A stretch of DNA of 64,000 nt from Haematobia irritans. Lineage: Eukaryota > Arthropoda > Insecta > Diptera > Muscidae. Each line of letters begins with the position of its first letter. Position 1 is the stretch's first letter. A model generated the notes under the pieces. It had not been told where the DNA came from. It ran no database searches and worked only from the letters and a program-made list of their open reading frames with translations. Shown here one piece after another: positions 11,920 through 24,310 of the stretch. The stretch spans positions 200,874,583 through 200,938,582 of the forward strand of contig NC_134398.1 in NCBI RefSeq assembly GCF_050003625.1. The letters run 5' to 3'. The position numbers and the translations under genes are program-made.

Positions 11920-14035
11920 TAAAAAAAATTTGTCAAAATATTCTATAAAAATAAAATTTTGCAAAAATGTTCTATAGAAATAAAATTTTGTAAAAATTTT
12001 CTATAGAAATAAAACATTGCAGAAATTTTCTATAGAAATAAAATTTTGCAAACATTTTCTACAGAAATAAAATGTTGCGAGCGTTTTCTATAGAAATACA
12101 ATTTTGACAAAATTTTCTACAGAAATAAAATTTTGAAAAAATTTTCTACAGAAATAAAATTTTGACAAAATTTTCTATAGAATTTTTCAAACAAAAAGTT
12201 GAAAAAATTTTCTAAAGAAATAAAATTTTTCAAAAATTTTCTAAAGAAATAAATTTTTTCAAAAATTTTCTAAAGAAATAAATTTTTTCAAAAATTTTCT
12301 AAAGAAATAAAATTTTTCAAAAATTTTCTATAGAAATAAAATTTTTACAAAATTTTCTATAGAAATAAAATTTTGCAAAAATTTTCTATAGAAATAAAAT
12401 GTTGCAAAAATTTTCTATAGAAATAAAATTTTGACATTTGAAAATTTTGCGAACGTTTTCTTAGAAATAAAATTTTGGCAAAATTTTCTACAGAAATAAA
12501 AAAATTTTGACAAATTTTTCTATAGAAATAAAATTTTGACAAAATTTTCTACAAAAATAAAATTTTGACAAATTTTTTTATAGAAATAAAATTTTGCAAA
12601 AATTTTCTATAGAAAAAAATTTTGACAAAATTTTCTACAGAAATAAAATTTTGACAAAATTTTCTATAGAATTTTTAAAAAAAAATTGACAAAATTTTCT
12701 AAAGAAATAAAATTTTGCAAACATTTTCTATAGAATTTTTCAAAAAAATTTAACAAAATTTTCTAAAGAAATAAAATTTTTCAAAAATTTTCTAAAGAAA
12801 TAAAATTTTTCAAAAAAATTCTATAGAAATAAAATTTTTACAAAATTTTCTATGGAAATAAAATTTTGTAAACATTTTCTATAGAAATAAAATTTTGACA
12901 AAATTTTCTATAGAAATATAATTTTGGCAAAATTTTCTACAGAAATAAAATTTTGACAAAATTTTCTATAGAATTTCCAAAAAAAAATCGATAGAAATAA
13001 AATTTTAACAAAATTTAGAAATAAAATTTTGCAAACATTTTCTAAAGAATTCAAATTTTTCAAAAATTTTCTAAAGAAATAAAATTTTTGACAAAATTTT
13101 CTATAGAATTTTTCAAAAAAATTTGACAAAATTTGCTAAAGAAATAAAATTTTGCAAAAATTTTATATAGCATTTTTCAAAAAAATTTAACAAAATTTTC
13201 TAAAGAAATAAAATTTTTCAAAAATTTTCTAAAGAAATAAAATTTTTCAAAAAATTTATATAGAAATAAAATTTTTACAAAATTTTCTATGGAAATAAAA
13301 TTTTGCAAAAATTTTCTATAGAAATAAAATTTTGCAAACATTTTCTATAGAAATAAATTTTTGCAGAAATTTTGTATAGAAATAAAATTTTACAAACATA
13401 TTCTAAAGTAATAAAATTTTGACAAAATTTTCTACAGAAATAAAATTTTGAAAAATTTTTCTATAGAAATAAAATTTTTCAAACATTTTCTATAGAAATA
13501 AAATTTTGACAAAATTTTCTATAGAAATAAAATTTTGACAAAATTTTCTATAGAAATAAAATTTTGCAAACATTTTCTATAGAAATAAAATTTTGCAGAA
13601 ATTTTCTATAGAAATAAAATTTTGCAGACATTTTCTATAGAAATAAAATTTTGCAAAAATTTTCTATAGAAATAAAATTTGGACAAAATTTTCTACAGAA
13701 ATAAAATTTTGACAAAATTTTCTACAGAAATAAAATTTTGACAAAATTTTCTATAGAAATAAAATAAAATATTCTATAGAAATAACATTTAGACAAAATT
13801 TTCTATAGAAATGAAATTTTGACAAAATTTTCTATAAAAATAAAGTTTTGACCAAATTTTCTACAGAAATAAAGTTTTGACAAAATTTTCTATAGAATTT
13901 TTCAAAAAAAATTGATAAAATTTTCTAACGAAATAAAATTTTTCAAAAATTTTCTAAAGAATTAAAATTTTTCAAAATTTTTCTAAAGAAATAAAATTTT
14001 TCTAAAATTTTCTATAGAAATAAAATTGTACATAC
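11920..14035 (+). repeat. Minisatellite array with CAAAAA-rich variants
   Basis: About 70 units of the GAAATAAAA subfamily. Distinctive local variants carry GAATTTTTCAAA in place of GAAATAAAATTT (for example near 12180, 12670, 12740, 13110, 13170 and 13890), suggesting expansion of a variant block. Minus-strand open frames at 12357-12542 and 12908-13129 are periodic artefacts. Confidence 0.93.
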
Positions 14036-14530
14036 ACACATGATGTTAAGTTTTTTCCTAAGCTATTGTGAGCTTTGAGGAAACAACCTAAAATCCGAAG
14101 CACTTAGTGAGGAAGCAAGGAGTAGGTAAAGCAATTAGTGCGGAAGCAAACTCAGTGTGGTGTATTGGAATTACGAAATGTTCTATAAAGTATAAATGCC
14201 GTGCAAAAAGTGAGGAAACAATCTGAATGGTGAAGCATTTAGTGCGGAAGCAATCTTTTTTGCGAAGTTACTAGTGCGGAAGCATGCTAAAAGCCGTAGC
14301 ACTTAGTGCGGAAGCAAGGGAAAACCGAAGCATTTAATGCGGAAGCAAGTTCAGTACGGCATTCTGAAATTTTCTATAAATTGTAAATGTCCTGCAAATA
14401 GTGATGAAGCAATCTGAATGGTGAAGCACTTAGTGCGGAAGCAAGTTAAAGGCCGAAGCAATTAGTACGGATGCAAGTTCAGTGTGGCATTTTGAAATTG
14501 TGGAATTTTATATAAATTAGAAATGCCGAC
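14036..14530 (+). repeat. Second minisatellite, AGTGCGGAAGCAA family
   Basis: A different tandem family with the core TTAGTGCGGAAGCAA, near 14135, 14234, 14270, 14302, 14333 and 14425, with diverged copies at 14105 and 14465. A longer block (GTTCAGTGTGGCATTTTGAA, then a TATAAATT phrase, then TGAATGGTGAAGCA) recurs about every 100-200 bp. GC content is higher than in the flanking array, which it directly abuts. Not coding in any frame. Confidence 0.85.
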
Positions 14531-16009
14531 AAAATGGTTTATATTATATATATGAATAAAATTAGTTTTTTAATTTTTTATACGTAACATTCCCTTCGTT
14601 TACAATTATATGTTCCCTTTATTTTTAAAACAAATATGCATACATGATGTTAAGCTTTTAAAAATTATTGTTGTTTTTTTTTCTTTAACAATGCTCCATA
14701 AAGAATAAATTACAAAGGAATTTAAATGAAAATCCTTTCGCTTCACATAGGCTTTATAGAAAAAACTCTTATTTATTTTTATGTATGCTTTTTTCACTTT
14801 TAATCATTCGCCTTTGTATACTCCATTTCTCTCTGTATAGCTGATGATGGGTAGTCTAAACCTTGATCCTGAAACTCGGGCCTCTTCATTGTTGCTCTTG
14901 CTATTGTTTGCATAAGCCTTTTTTGTATGGGGGAGCTCATACTATATGGATATGAAAAGATTACAATGGGATATTCTTTATGTTCCATAATAAAAAAAAA
15001 TAGCAAGGATAACAGCAAATTCCTCTACTTGAATATGTCCAGCTACAACATTGTTGTCATTTACTTTTGTATAAGAACAAGAAGGGAACTGATTATAAAT
15101 AAAGAAAATTATTTCCTTTCTGTTGTTTCATGTCGTCGTCAGTTTTTAACGTCGTCCTGCCTGTCGCCGCCTTCCTGCAAAATCATAATGGATCTGGTGG
15201 TGAATCCTTTAAATTCTTATCTGGTGTCTAGCACTCATAATCGCAATGGGCAAAGCTATGCGGATGGAGTCGTTGGAGATGGCATTATGATGGTTTTTGG
15301 TCTTCTTGCAATAAGAACAAAACTTGACATTCAAAAGTCTTCCAATACCCGCGCCACCACATGAATGAATGTGGGGGTATGGCATCCCGTGACGGCTTTT
15401 ATCCCTTGAATGAATAATGCCTTGTTTTGCGTTGGCATTATATTCTTTGTCTGTTTTCTATACCGAATTTTTGTGGAAATGTTTTTTCTTTTTTCGTGTC
15501 ATTGAAATGTTGACGTCTTTCAGCTTGGCAGGGGATTGCTTTTTTTCGAACGTAGCATAGCATAGATGGATACAGGAAAATAAGGACATAGGGTCAGACA
15601 GACGACCAGGGTTAAAGAAATATTTGGAATAGCAGAATAGGAATAGAAAGAAATAGAAGGAAATTTTCACAAACAACAATTTTTCACAACATTAAATACA
15701 AAGAAATTTTTGAAAACAAAACGGAAATCCGCAACCACATTGGCTTGGTTTCGCTTAGAACTCTACGGCATAGTGGATTTTTTTTTAGTAATAAAAACTG
15801 TACACATATGGCAAAAGCTGAAATATATTCGAGCACTATTCAGATTGGACCAAAACACAAAGGACATTTACATCCATAGCCTTGGAGATGTCTAGAATTG
15901 AACAAAATGTACATGCATATTTGAAACATTTGCGGTTATCCTAAATGTAATGAACTTGTTCATAGATATTATGCATGAATACAAAAATGTTAAGAAAAAA
16001 GTGTATTAT
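14531..16009. other. Spacer, no recognised gene
   Basis: More complex sequence than the arrays. The longest frame is 145 codons at 14927-15364 (plus), overlapped by 72 codons on minus at 14800-15018. Neither has a recognised domain, and the plus frame begins in low-complexity residues. A diverged intronic or intergenic host sequence is the simplest reading. Confidence 0.5.
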
Positions 16010-16040
16010 TTATATGAGTTATTTCCAATAAAACTTGGAA
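16010..16040 (+). other. Array boundary motif, copy 1
   Basis: TATATGAGTTATTTCCAATA followed by AAACTTGGAA directly precedes the minisatellite. The same phrase with one or two changes precedes the array at 22180, so it is a shared array boundary rather than chance unique sequence. Confidence 0.75.
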
Positions 16041-17793
16041 ACAAATCCTACAGAAATAAAATTTTGCAAAAATTTTCTATAGAACTAAAATTTTGCAAAA
16101 AACTTCTATAGAAATAAAATTTTGCAAAATTTTTTTATTTTAGCAAACTATTGACACGATTTTCTATAGAAATACAAATTTGACAAAATTTACTGTAAAA
16201 ATACAATTTAGCAAAAATTTTCTATAGAAATAAAGTCTTCGCAAAATTTTCTATAGGAATACAATTTTGGCAAAATTTACTACACAAATAAAATTTTAAC
16301 AAAATTTTCTATAAAAATAAAATTTTGTAAAAATTTTCTATAGAAATAAAATCTTGACACATTTTTCTATAGAAATAAAATTTTGACAAAATTTTCTATC
16401 GGAATAAAATTTTGGCAAATTTTTCTATTATAATAGAAGTAGCAAACATTTTCCATAAAAATAAATTTTTTTAGAAATTTTCTATAGAAATAAAATCTTG
16501 ACAAATTTTCTTTAGAACTAAAATTTTGACAAAATTTTTTATCGAAATAAAATTTTGGCGAAATATACAACGAGTATAGAAATAAAATTTTGACCAAAAT
16601 GTACTATAGAAATACAAATTTGACAACATTTTCTATAAAAATAAAATTTTGACACCATTTTGTATATAAATAAAATTTCAGCAAAATTTTTTATAGAAAT
16701 AAAATTTTGCAAATTAGACACAATTTACGATAAAAATACAATTTTGCAAAAATTTTGTATAGAAATAAAGTTTCAGCAAAATTTTCTATAGGAATACAAT
16801 TTTGGCAAAATTTACTACACAAATAAAATTTTAACAAAATTTTCTATAAAAATAAAATTTTGTAAAAATTTTCTATAGAAATAAAATCTTGTCACAATTT
16901 TCTATAGAAATAAAATTTTGACAAAATTTCCTATCGTAATAAAATTTTGGTAAATTTTTCTATTATAATAGAAGTAGCAAACATTTTCTATAAAAATAAA
17001 ATTTTGTAAAAATTTTCTATAGAAATAAAATCTTGACAAATTTTCGTTAGAAATAAAATTTTGACAACATTTTGATCGGAATAAAATTTTGGCAAAATAT
17101 ACTACGAGTATAGAAATAAAATTTTGACAAAATTTAAATATTAAAATAGAAATACAATTTTGACAACATTTTCTATAGAAATAAAATTTTGACACCATTT
17201 TGTATAATAATAAAATTTCAGCAAAATTTTTTATGGAAATAAAATTTTGCAAAAATTTTCTATGGAAATACAATTTCAGGAAAATTTTCTATATAAACAC
17301 AATTTTGTCAAAATTTTCTATAGGAATAAATTTTTGCTAAAATTTACTATAGAAATAAAATTTTGAACACATTTTCTATAGTAATAAAATTTCAGGGAAA
17401 TTTTTTATAGATATAAATTTTTCGCAAAATTTTCTTGACAAAATTTTGACACCATTTTGTATAATAATAAAATTTCATCAAAATTTCTTATAGAAATAGA
17501 ATTTGCAAAAAATTTTCTACGGAAATACAATTTCAAGAAAATTTTCTATATAAACACAATTTTGTCAAATTTTCTATATAAACACAATTTTGTCAAAATT
17601 TTCTATAGGAATAAATTTTTGGTAAAATTTACTATAGAAATAACATTTTGAACACATTTTCTATAGTAATACAATTTCAGGGAAATTTTTTATGATATAA
17701 AATTTTCGCAAAAATTTTTATAGATACAAAATTTTCGCAAAATTTTCTATAGAAATACAATTGTGACAACATTTTCTATAGAAATGAAATTTT
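16041..17793 (+). repeat. Minisatellite array with about 535-bp higher-order repeat
   Basis: Diverged GAAATAAAA units. A higher-order repeat is marked by GAAGTAGCAA at 16436 and 16971 and by ACGAGTATAGAAATAAAATT near 16569 and 17103. A third partial copy starts near 17448 (ACACCATTTTGTATAATAAT). Minus-strand frames at 16367-16597, 16539-16721 and 16902-17273 are periodic artefacts. Confidence 0.92.
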
Positions 17794-18212
17794 ATTTTGT
17801 TTTTTTTTATTGTTGGTTTGTTCTTCAATCATTTTTGTTGTCTTTGATTTCAGCTTAAAACCTTGCGATGAGTTAACTACAATTGTAGCTTAACGAACAG
17901 AGGAAAAGTGTATTTGACAAATGGATGGACAGCTGTTTCGGAATTTCCACATCAGCATCCTCTACTTGCAGCAAAACTATTAACCAATTATCAGAATAAA
18001 TTCGGGCAATACACTAAATCCAAAGAAAATTACACCCGAACCTCCCGAAAAAATTTTTTCGATTGCCTAAATAATCCATCCAACCATCATGTTTCAGTTT
18101 ATAGGGCTTTGCCGAAATAAATTTGACAAATACACATTTCCTCTGTTAGTTAAGCTACAATTGTAGTTTAGTCAACACATGGTTTTAAGATGAAATCAAA
18201 AACCAAAAAAAA
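17794..18212. mobile_element. Foldback family element, single-unit copy
   Basis: Inverted arms at 17845-17925 (TGATTTCAGCTTAAAACC and on) and 18117-18198 (ending GGTTTTAAGATGAAATCA) flank about 190 bp. The centre includes CATCAGCATCCTCTACTTGC, also found in each 441-bp unit at 39.1-41.3 kb. The right arm keeps the rest of the unit start in reverse (GGGCTTTGCCGAAATAAATT), which the left arm has largely lost. A T-rich leader at the left edge matches the tail of the 441-bp unit. The 70-codon frame at 17908-18120 is not conserved with the related units and is probably not coding. Confidence 0.7.
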
Positions 18213-18326
18213 ATTATATAAAATTTTGCAAAAATTTTCTATACAAATGAAATTTTTGCAGAATTTTGTATAGGTATAAAATTTTTTTAATTTTACAATA
18301 AAATTTTGGTACAATTTACTATAGAA
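18213..18326 (+). repeat. Minisatellite segment before SINE copy 1
   Basis: A few diverged units between the foldback element and the SINE. The last ten bases, TACTATAGAA (18317-18326), form the left side of the SINE target duplication. Confidence 0.8.
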
Positions 18327-18645
18327 GCCACCGTGGTGCAATGGTTAGCATGGGTTCGATTCTTGATTCGACGGAAGACCAAAAAGTTTTTCAGCTGTGG
18401 ATTATCCCACCTCAGTAATGCTAGTGACATTTCTGATAGTTTCAAAGCTTCTCTAAGTGGTTTCACTGTAATGCGGAACGCCGTTCGGACTTGGATATAA
18501 AAAAGGAGGTTCTTTGTCATTGAGCCTAACATGGAATCGGGCAGCACTCAGTGATAAGAGAGAAGTTCACCACTGGGGTATCACAATGGACTGAATAGTC
18601 TAAGTGAGCCTGATATATCGGGCTGCCACCTAACCTAAACTAACC
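18327..18645 (+). mobile_element. tRNA-derived SINE, copy 1 (anticodon arm deleted)
   Basis: The head has a pol III box A (TGGTGCAATGG, a perfect fit to TRGYNNARNGG) and a box B-like GGTTCGATTC. A conserved body follows (AACGCCGTTCGGACTTGG, then GGGCAGCACTCAGTGATAAG) and the tail is CCACCTAACCTAAACTAACC. Compared with the copies at 24311 and 29339, about 25 bp between AGCATG and GGGTTCG are missing, which removes the anticodon-arm equivalent and brings box A too close to box B. It lies inside the minisatellite and is flanked by TACTATAGAA and TACTGTAGAA (18646-18655), a 10-bp target duplication with one mismatch. The open frames over it are not genes. Confidence 0.85.
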
Positions 18646-18655
18646 TACTGTAGAA

Positions 18656-20230
18656 ATACAATTTTGACAAATTTTCTATGGAAATAAACTTTTCGCAAAA
18701 TTTTCTATAGACATAAAATTTTGGCAAAACTTTCTATAGGAATAAAATTTTGTCAAAATTTTCTACAGAAATAAAATGTTTAAAAAATTTTCTATAGGAA
18801 TACAATTTTGACAAAATTTTCTATGGAAATAAAATTTTGCAAAAATTTTCTATAGAAATAAAGTTTCAGTATAATTTTCTATAAAAACACAATTTTGGCA
18901 AAATTTTCTATAGGAATACAATTTGGCCAAATTTTCTATAGGAATAAAATCTTAAAAATGTTTTCTATAGAAATAAAATTTTTCTAAAATTTTTTATAGA
19001 AATGAAATTTTCAAAAAATTTTCTATATTAGTAAACTATTGACACGATTTTCTATAGAAGTAAAATTTTGTACAAACTTTCTTTAGTAAATAAAATTTTG
19101 CCAACATTTTCTATAGAAATAAAATCGACAATCTTTTCTATAGAAATACAATTTTAACAAAATTTTTTATACAAATAAAATTTTGCAATATTTTTCTATA
19201 GAAATAAAATTCTGTCAAAATTTTCTACAGAAATAAAATTTTTAAAAAATTTTCTATAGGAATAAAATTTTGGCAAAATTTACTATAAAACTAAAATTTT
19301 GCAAAAATTTTCTATAGAAATAAAATTTCAGCACAATTTTCTATAAAACTACAATTTTGGCAAAATTTTCTATAGAAATAAAATTTTGGCAAAATTTTCT
19401 ATAGGACTAAAATCTTGAAAATTTTTTCTATAGATATAAAATTTTGCAAACATTTTCTATATTAGTAAACTATTGACACTATTTTCTATAGAAGTAAAAT
19501 TTTGCACAAACTTTCTTTAGTAAATAAAATTTTGCAAACATTTTCTATAGAAATAAAATCGACAAAGTTTTCTATAGAAATACAATTTTAACAAAATACA
19601 AATAAAATGTTGCAATATTTTCTATGGAAACAAAATTTTGTCAAAATTTTCTACAGAAATAAAAATTTTAAAAAATTTTCTATAGGAATAACATTTTGGC
19701 AAAATTTACTATAAAAGTAAATTTTTGCAAAAATTTTCTATAGAAATAAAATTTTAGCACAATTTTCTATAAAAACACAATTTTGGCAAACTTTTCTATA
19801 GGAATAAAATTTTGGCTAAAAATAAACAAAATCTTCTTTGGTAAATAAAATTTTGCAAAAAATTTTCTATAAAAATAAAATCTTGACAAATTTTTCTATA
19901 GAAATACAATTTTAGCAAAATTTTCTATAATAATAAAATTTTGCAATATTTTTCTATAGAAATAAAATTTTGTCAAAATTTTCTATATTTAGAAATATAA
20001 TTTAAAAAAAAAAATTTATAGAAATAAAATTTTAAAAAAATTTTCTGTAAGAATACAATTTTTATAAAATTTTCTATAAAAATGAAACTTTCAAAAAGGT
20101 TCTATAGAATTAAAATTTAGCAAAAATTTTCTATAAAAATAAAATTTTACACAATCTTTCTATAGCAAATAAAATTTTGCAAAAAAATTCTATAGAAACA
20201 AAGTTTTGCAAAAATTTTTTATATTTTTTT
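18656..20230 (+). repeat. Minisatellite array with about 434-bp higher-order repeat
   Basis: Diverged units continuing the array interrupted by the SINE. A block starting ATTAGTAAACTATTGACAC occurs at 19027 and 19461, with a partial third version near 19830 (CTTCTTTGGTAAATAAAATT) and a relative near 16140. The array fades into T- and A-rich sequence at about 20230. Confidence 0.9.
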
Positions 20231-21292
20231 AAAACAAATTTACAAAAATGTGAAGAAAAAAATTTATTTAATTTAAGTTTAAATTTAATTTCAATTTTAT
20301 ATTTTTTTATAATTTTATATGTATATTTAAATTAAGTTTAAAATTAAAATTTGTTTTAAAAAATTAAAATTTCTATATATGAATTTTGTTTTCCTCTAGA
20401 CACCTTATGTATTTTCCACTGTGCCATTCTCATACAGGAAGAGCATAATAAAAGCCTTAGACTGCCTAGCCAGTTGGTTGTTGTTTGTATCCATGGCAAA
20501 TAACAGAGCAGGAACAGCTTTCAATCTACGTTGTGTATACACACACACACACAGGCAATAGCTGCTTCCCTTGGGTTTTCAAATTTTTTGTGAACCCTCT
20601 TTTTTACTTCCTGCCCAATTACTCTGTGACGGAAAGGATGAATGAAATTTCTGTTTTCTTCCATATTCTAACAAAGGACTTTGAGAGCTCTAACACTCAA
20701 AACTCGCTATGATTTACCACCTTATGATTACCAAAGGGGGCTGGGGAGGGTCGGCTGTGATATTATGGGGAAAAAAATAGAATTTCTATTTGACATGCGC
20801 TTTAACAAATAATCAAACTCCCAACATTGAAGTGTTGGCCTTTTCTTTTCCCTACCTCTGGATAGAAATTCGAAAACAACGGATACAAAATATCGACAAA
20901 AGTTCAACAAAAAATTCTTGAACCTTATCATCGTTCATATGGAACACCTTACTCTTGCCCACACTAACTTCACTTTGTCCAGACTTTTGAATGTTGTTGT
21001 GTATACATACACATATTTTGTATTTTTCCTTTTATTATTACCTTACCTTTCCATCCAAGTCAGGAGGAAATAGTTGGCATTCTTCTGGAATATTTTACTT
21101 CTTGTTCTATTCTACCATTTTGGGATTACGGTTAGAATGATTATAAATGGATTTTTCATGTTACCTTAGTGGAATGGGTGACCGAATGGCTGATGGTCTT
21201 ATCTGGAGTTGGAAAACTTACTCGAGACTTTTGTAAGAAGGCAAATATGTATGTGTGGATATTGAATATGGATAGCATTGGTGGCGTGTTCA
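20231..21292. other. Spacer, no recognised gene
   Basis: AT-rich start, then more balanced sequence. Open frames at 20485-20712 (plus) and 20728-20931 (minus) are short and unrecognised. A short CA run lies at 20539-20553. Confidence 0.55.
20539..20553 (+). repeat. CA microsatellite
   Basis: Seven CA dinucleotides preceded by GTGTATA. Short and unremarkable. Confidence 0.9.
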
Positions 21293-21762
21293 TGTACACT
21301 GGAAAATTTTCAAATTGTTTTTAAATATAGAAAAAAAATATTTTGTTGGCCCTGTGCATGTTTTACATCGGAAAATTTAACCATTTAACCATAATAAAAT
21401 AAAAAACAAATTCTGTTTAAATTTATTTTATTAATGTTTTTCTATTTAAAAGTAAACAATTTTTGCTTATTTACAAAAACATACATTCTTATTTTATTCA
21501 TCCATTTCCTACAGTGTATATCTTATGTACACTGGAAATTTTTCAAATTGTTTTTAAATATAGAAAAAATTATTTTGTTGGCCCTGTACATAGATGGTTT
21601 ACATATGAAAATTTTACCATCAATAATATTTAGGAAAAAAAAATTTTTTGTTTAAATTTATTTTATTAATATTTTTCTACTTAAAAGTACACAATTTTTG
21701 CTTATTCACAAAAAACATACATTCTTATTTTATTCCTCCATTTTCCTGCAGTGTATATCTTA
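21293..21762. repeat. 233-bp tandem duplication, MITE-like ends
   Basis: Copy 1 (21293-21525) and copy 2 (21526-21762) are closely similar, each starting TGTACACTGG and ending CAGTGTATATCTTA. The ends read as imperfect inverted repeats (TACACTGG-AAAA against TTTTCCTGCAGTGTA), as in small TA-flanked elements. The interior includes TTGTTGGCCCTGT and TTTACAAAAACATACATTC. The 73-codon frame at 21434-21655 crosses the junction and is not convincing as a gene. Confidence 0.75.
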
Positions 21763-22179
21763 AATAGACATAACATTATTTTTTTTTCTCTCCAAACTCC
21801 TAGATTTTGTTCAGAAACTACAATGGCATACAGACGAATGATTTAAAATGTTGCTCCATGTACGACGAGTACTCTGGAGTAAATGTTAAATTATGCAAAT
21901 ATTTTTTTGAAAACAATGAATGGCAACAATTGCAACAAAAACTATAAAAAAAACACAACAACAACAACAAAAACTGTTTTTGTTTTGTTTAAACCTAAGT
22001 TGGTTTATTGTTTTGGTGGTTGCAGCGCAGTATGTCGACAATAAAATTTGCAAAAATCTCAAACGGACCATAGACAATGCAAAGCTTGCATGGAAAATAT
22101 TCATACGTAACTGCATTTTTGTATGGACTAATTTATTTCAATAGTGGGTTCATTTCTATGCAATTTTAGGGGACTATGT
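21763..22179. other. Spacer
   Basis: No gene recognised. Overlapping frames on both strands (21886-22116 minus, 21920-22144 plus) include a CAACAACAA run and carry no known motif. Confidence 0.55.
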
Positions 22180-22208
22180 TATATGAGTTATTTCCAATAA
22201 AAATTGGA
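22180..22208 (+). other. Array boundary motif, copy 2
   Basis: TATATGAGTTATTTCCAATA followed by AAAATTGGAA, nearly identical to 16010-16040 and again immediately upstream of a minisatellite block in the same orientation. Confidence 0.75.
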
Positions 22209-24280
22209 ATAAATAAAATGTTGCCAAGGATTTCTATAAAAATAAGATTTTACAAAACATTTTCTTAAATAAAAGAATAAAATAAAAATTTTCTAAAAAA
22301 ATAAAATTTGGCAAACATTTTCTATAGAACTAAAATTTTGATAAAATTTTTTATAGAAATAAAATTTTGACAAAATATTCTATAGAAATAAAATTTTGAA
22401 AAAATTTTCTATAGAACTAAAATTTTTACAAAATTTTCTATAGAAATAAAATTTTGCAAAAATTTTCTATAGAACTAATATTTTGACAAAATTTTCTATA
22501 GAAATAAAATTTTGACAAAATTTTCTATAGAAATAACATTTTTCAAAAATTTCCTGTAGAAATAAAATTTTAACAAAATTTTCTGAAAAAATAAAATTTG
22601 GCAAAATTTTCTATAGAAATAACATTTTGACAAAATTTTCTATAAAAATAAAATTTTGACAAAGTTTTCTATAGAAATATGATTTTATAAAAATTTGTTG
22701 TAAAAAAAAATCTTTATAAATAAAATTTTGCAAGAATTTTCTATAGAAAAAAAAATTTGCAAAACACTTATATAGAAATAACATTTTGGAAAAATTTTGT
22801 ATAGAAAGACAATTTTACAAATTTATTTTGTTAAATTTTCTATAGACATAAAATGTTGGGACAATTTGCTTTAGAAAAATTATGTTTCAAAAACATTTTA
22901 CAGAAATACACATTTTCAAAAATTTTCTATAGATAATAAGATTTTTCCAAACCTTTTCTATAGAAATAAAATTTTACAATCAAATAGAATTTCGACAAAA
23001 TTTTCCATTGAGAAAGAAATTTAAAAAAAAAATTGCAAAAATATTCTACAACATATTCTCCTAAGGAATAAAATGTTGCACAAATTAAAAACAAAAACAT
23101 CCATAGAAATAAAAATTTCTATAAAAATAAAATTTGCAAAATTTTTCTATAGAAATAAAATTTTGCAAAACTTTTCTATAGAAATAAAATTTTGCAAAAA
23201 TTTTCTATAGAAATAAAATTTTGCAAAAATTATCTATAGAAATAAAATCTTAAAAGAAATTTTCCATAGAAATTAAATTTTTCAAAAATGTTCTATAGTA
23301 TATAACATTTTGGAAAAATTCTCTATAGTAAACAAAATTTTGCAAAAATGTTTTATACAAAAAAAATTTATAAAAATTTTCTATAAAAATAAAATTTTGC
23401 AACAATTTTTTATAGAAATGGAATTTTGGAAAATTCTCTATAGTAAATAAAATTTTGGAAAAATTATCTATAGTAAATAAAATTTTATAAAAATTGTCTA
23501 TAGAAATAAAATTGAGCAAAAATTTTCTATAGAAATAAAATTGTGCAAAAATTTTGGAAACAAATAAAATTTTTCAAAAATATTCTTTATTTATTTAAAA
23601 CCATAATAAATTTTGATATTAAATGAGATAGGTACCAACGACAAAGCTTTTCGACCTTCAGAAATATTCAAGTTATAGACATATTTCAACAATTTTCTAT
23701 AGAAATAAAATTTTACGAAACTTTCCTATAGAAATAACATTTTGCAAAAATTTTCTACAGTAATAAAAAATGTCGAAAAAAATAAAGTTTTGCAAAAATG
23801 TTTTCTTTAGTTAAAAGTATTGGGTACAAATGATCCATAGTAAATAAATTTTTGTAAAAATTTGCAATATAATTTAAATATTTTTTTTTTTAAATTTCCA
23901 ATAGAATTTAAATTGTGGAAAATTTTTCTGTAGAAATAAAATTTTGCTGGCATTTTATATAGAGATAACATTTTAAAAATATTTCCCATACAAATATTTT
24001 TTTTTAATCTTCTCTATAAGAACATCTTTCACAGAATTTTCCATACAAATAAAATTTTAACAAAATTTTCTATATACAATTTTGACAAAATTTTTTAAAG
24101 AAATAAAATTTTGAAAAAACTTTCTACGGAAATAAACATTTGGAAACAATTTTCTATAGAAATACAATTTTTATAAAAATTTGCTATCGTTATAAAAATT
24201 TTGCAAAATTTTTCTATAAAAATAAAATTTGCCAACATTTTAAAAATAGAAATAAATTTCTATAGAAATAAAATTTTACA
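22209..24280 (+). repeat. Diverged minisatellite array
   Basis: GAAATAAAA units, more diverged than at 6.5-9.4 kb. A non-array island at about 23590-23690 (AGATAGGTACCAACGACAAA and on) interrupts it. Minus-strand frames at 23250-23519 and 23807-23989 are artefacts of the repeat. Confidence 0.9.
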
Positions 24281-24310
24281 CCACCGGGGTGCAATAGTTA
24301 GCATGCCCGA
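24281..24310 (+). mobile_element. Duplicated SINE head (30 bp)
   Basis: CCACCGGGGTGCAATAGTTA then GCATGCCCGA repeats the first 30 bp of the SINE that follows at 24311, with three differences. It contains a decayed box A and stops before box B. It could be a partial SINE carrying an independent insertion, or a local slippage product. Confidence 0.75.

Noticed and set aside
14927..15364. A 145-codon plus-strand frame as a host gene
   Set aside because: No recognisable domain, an overlapping frame on the other strand of similar quality, and no splice or promoter signals I could support.
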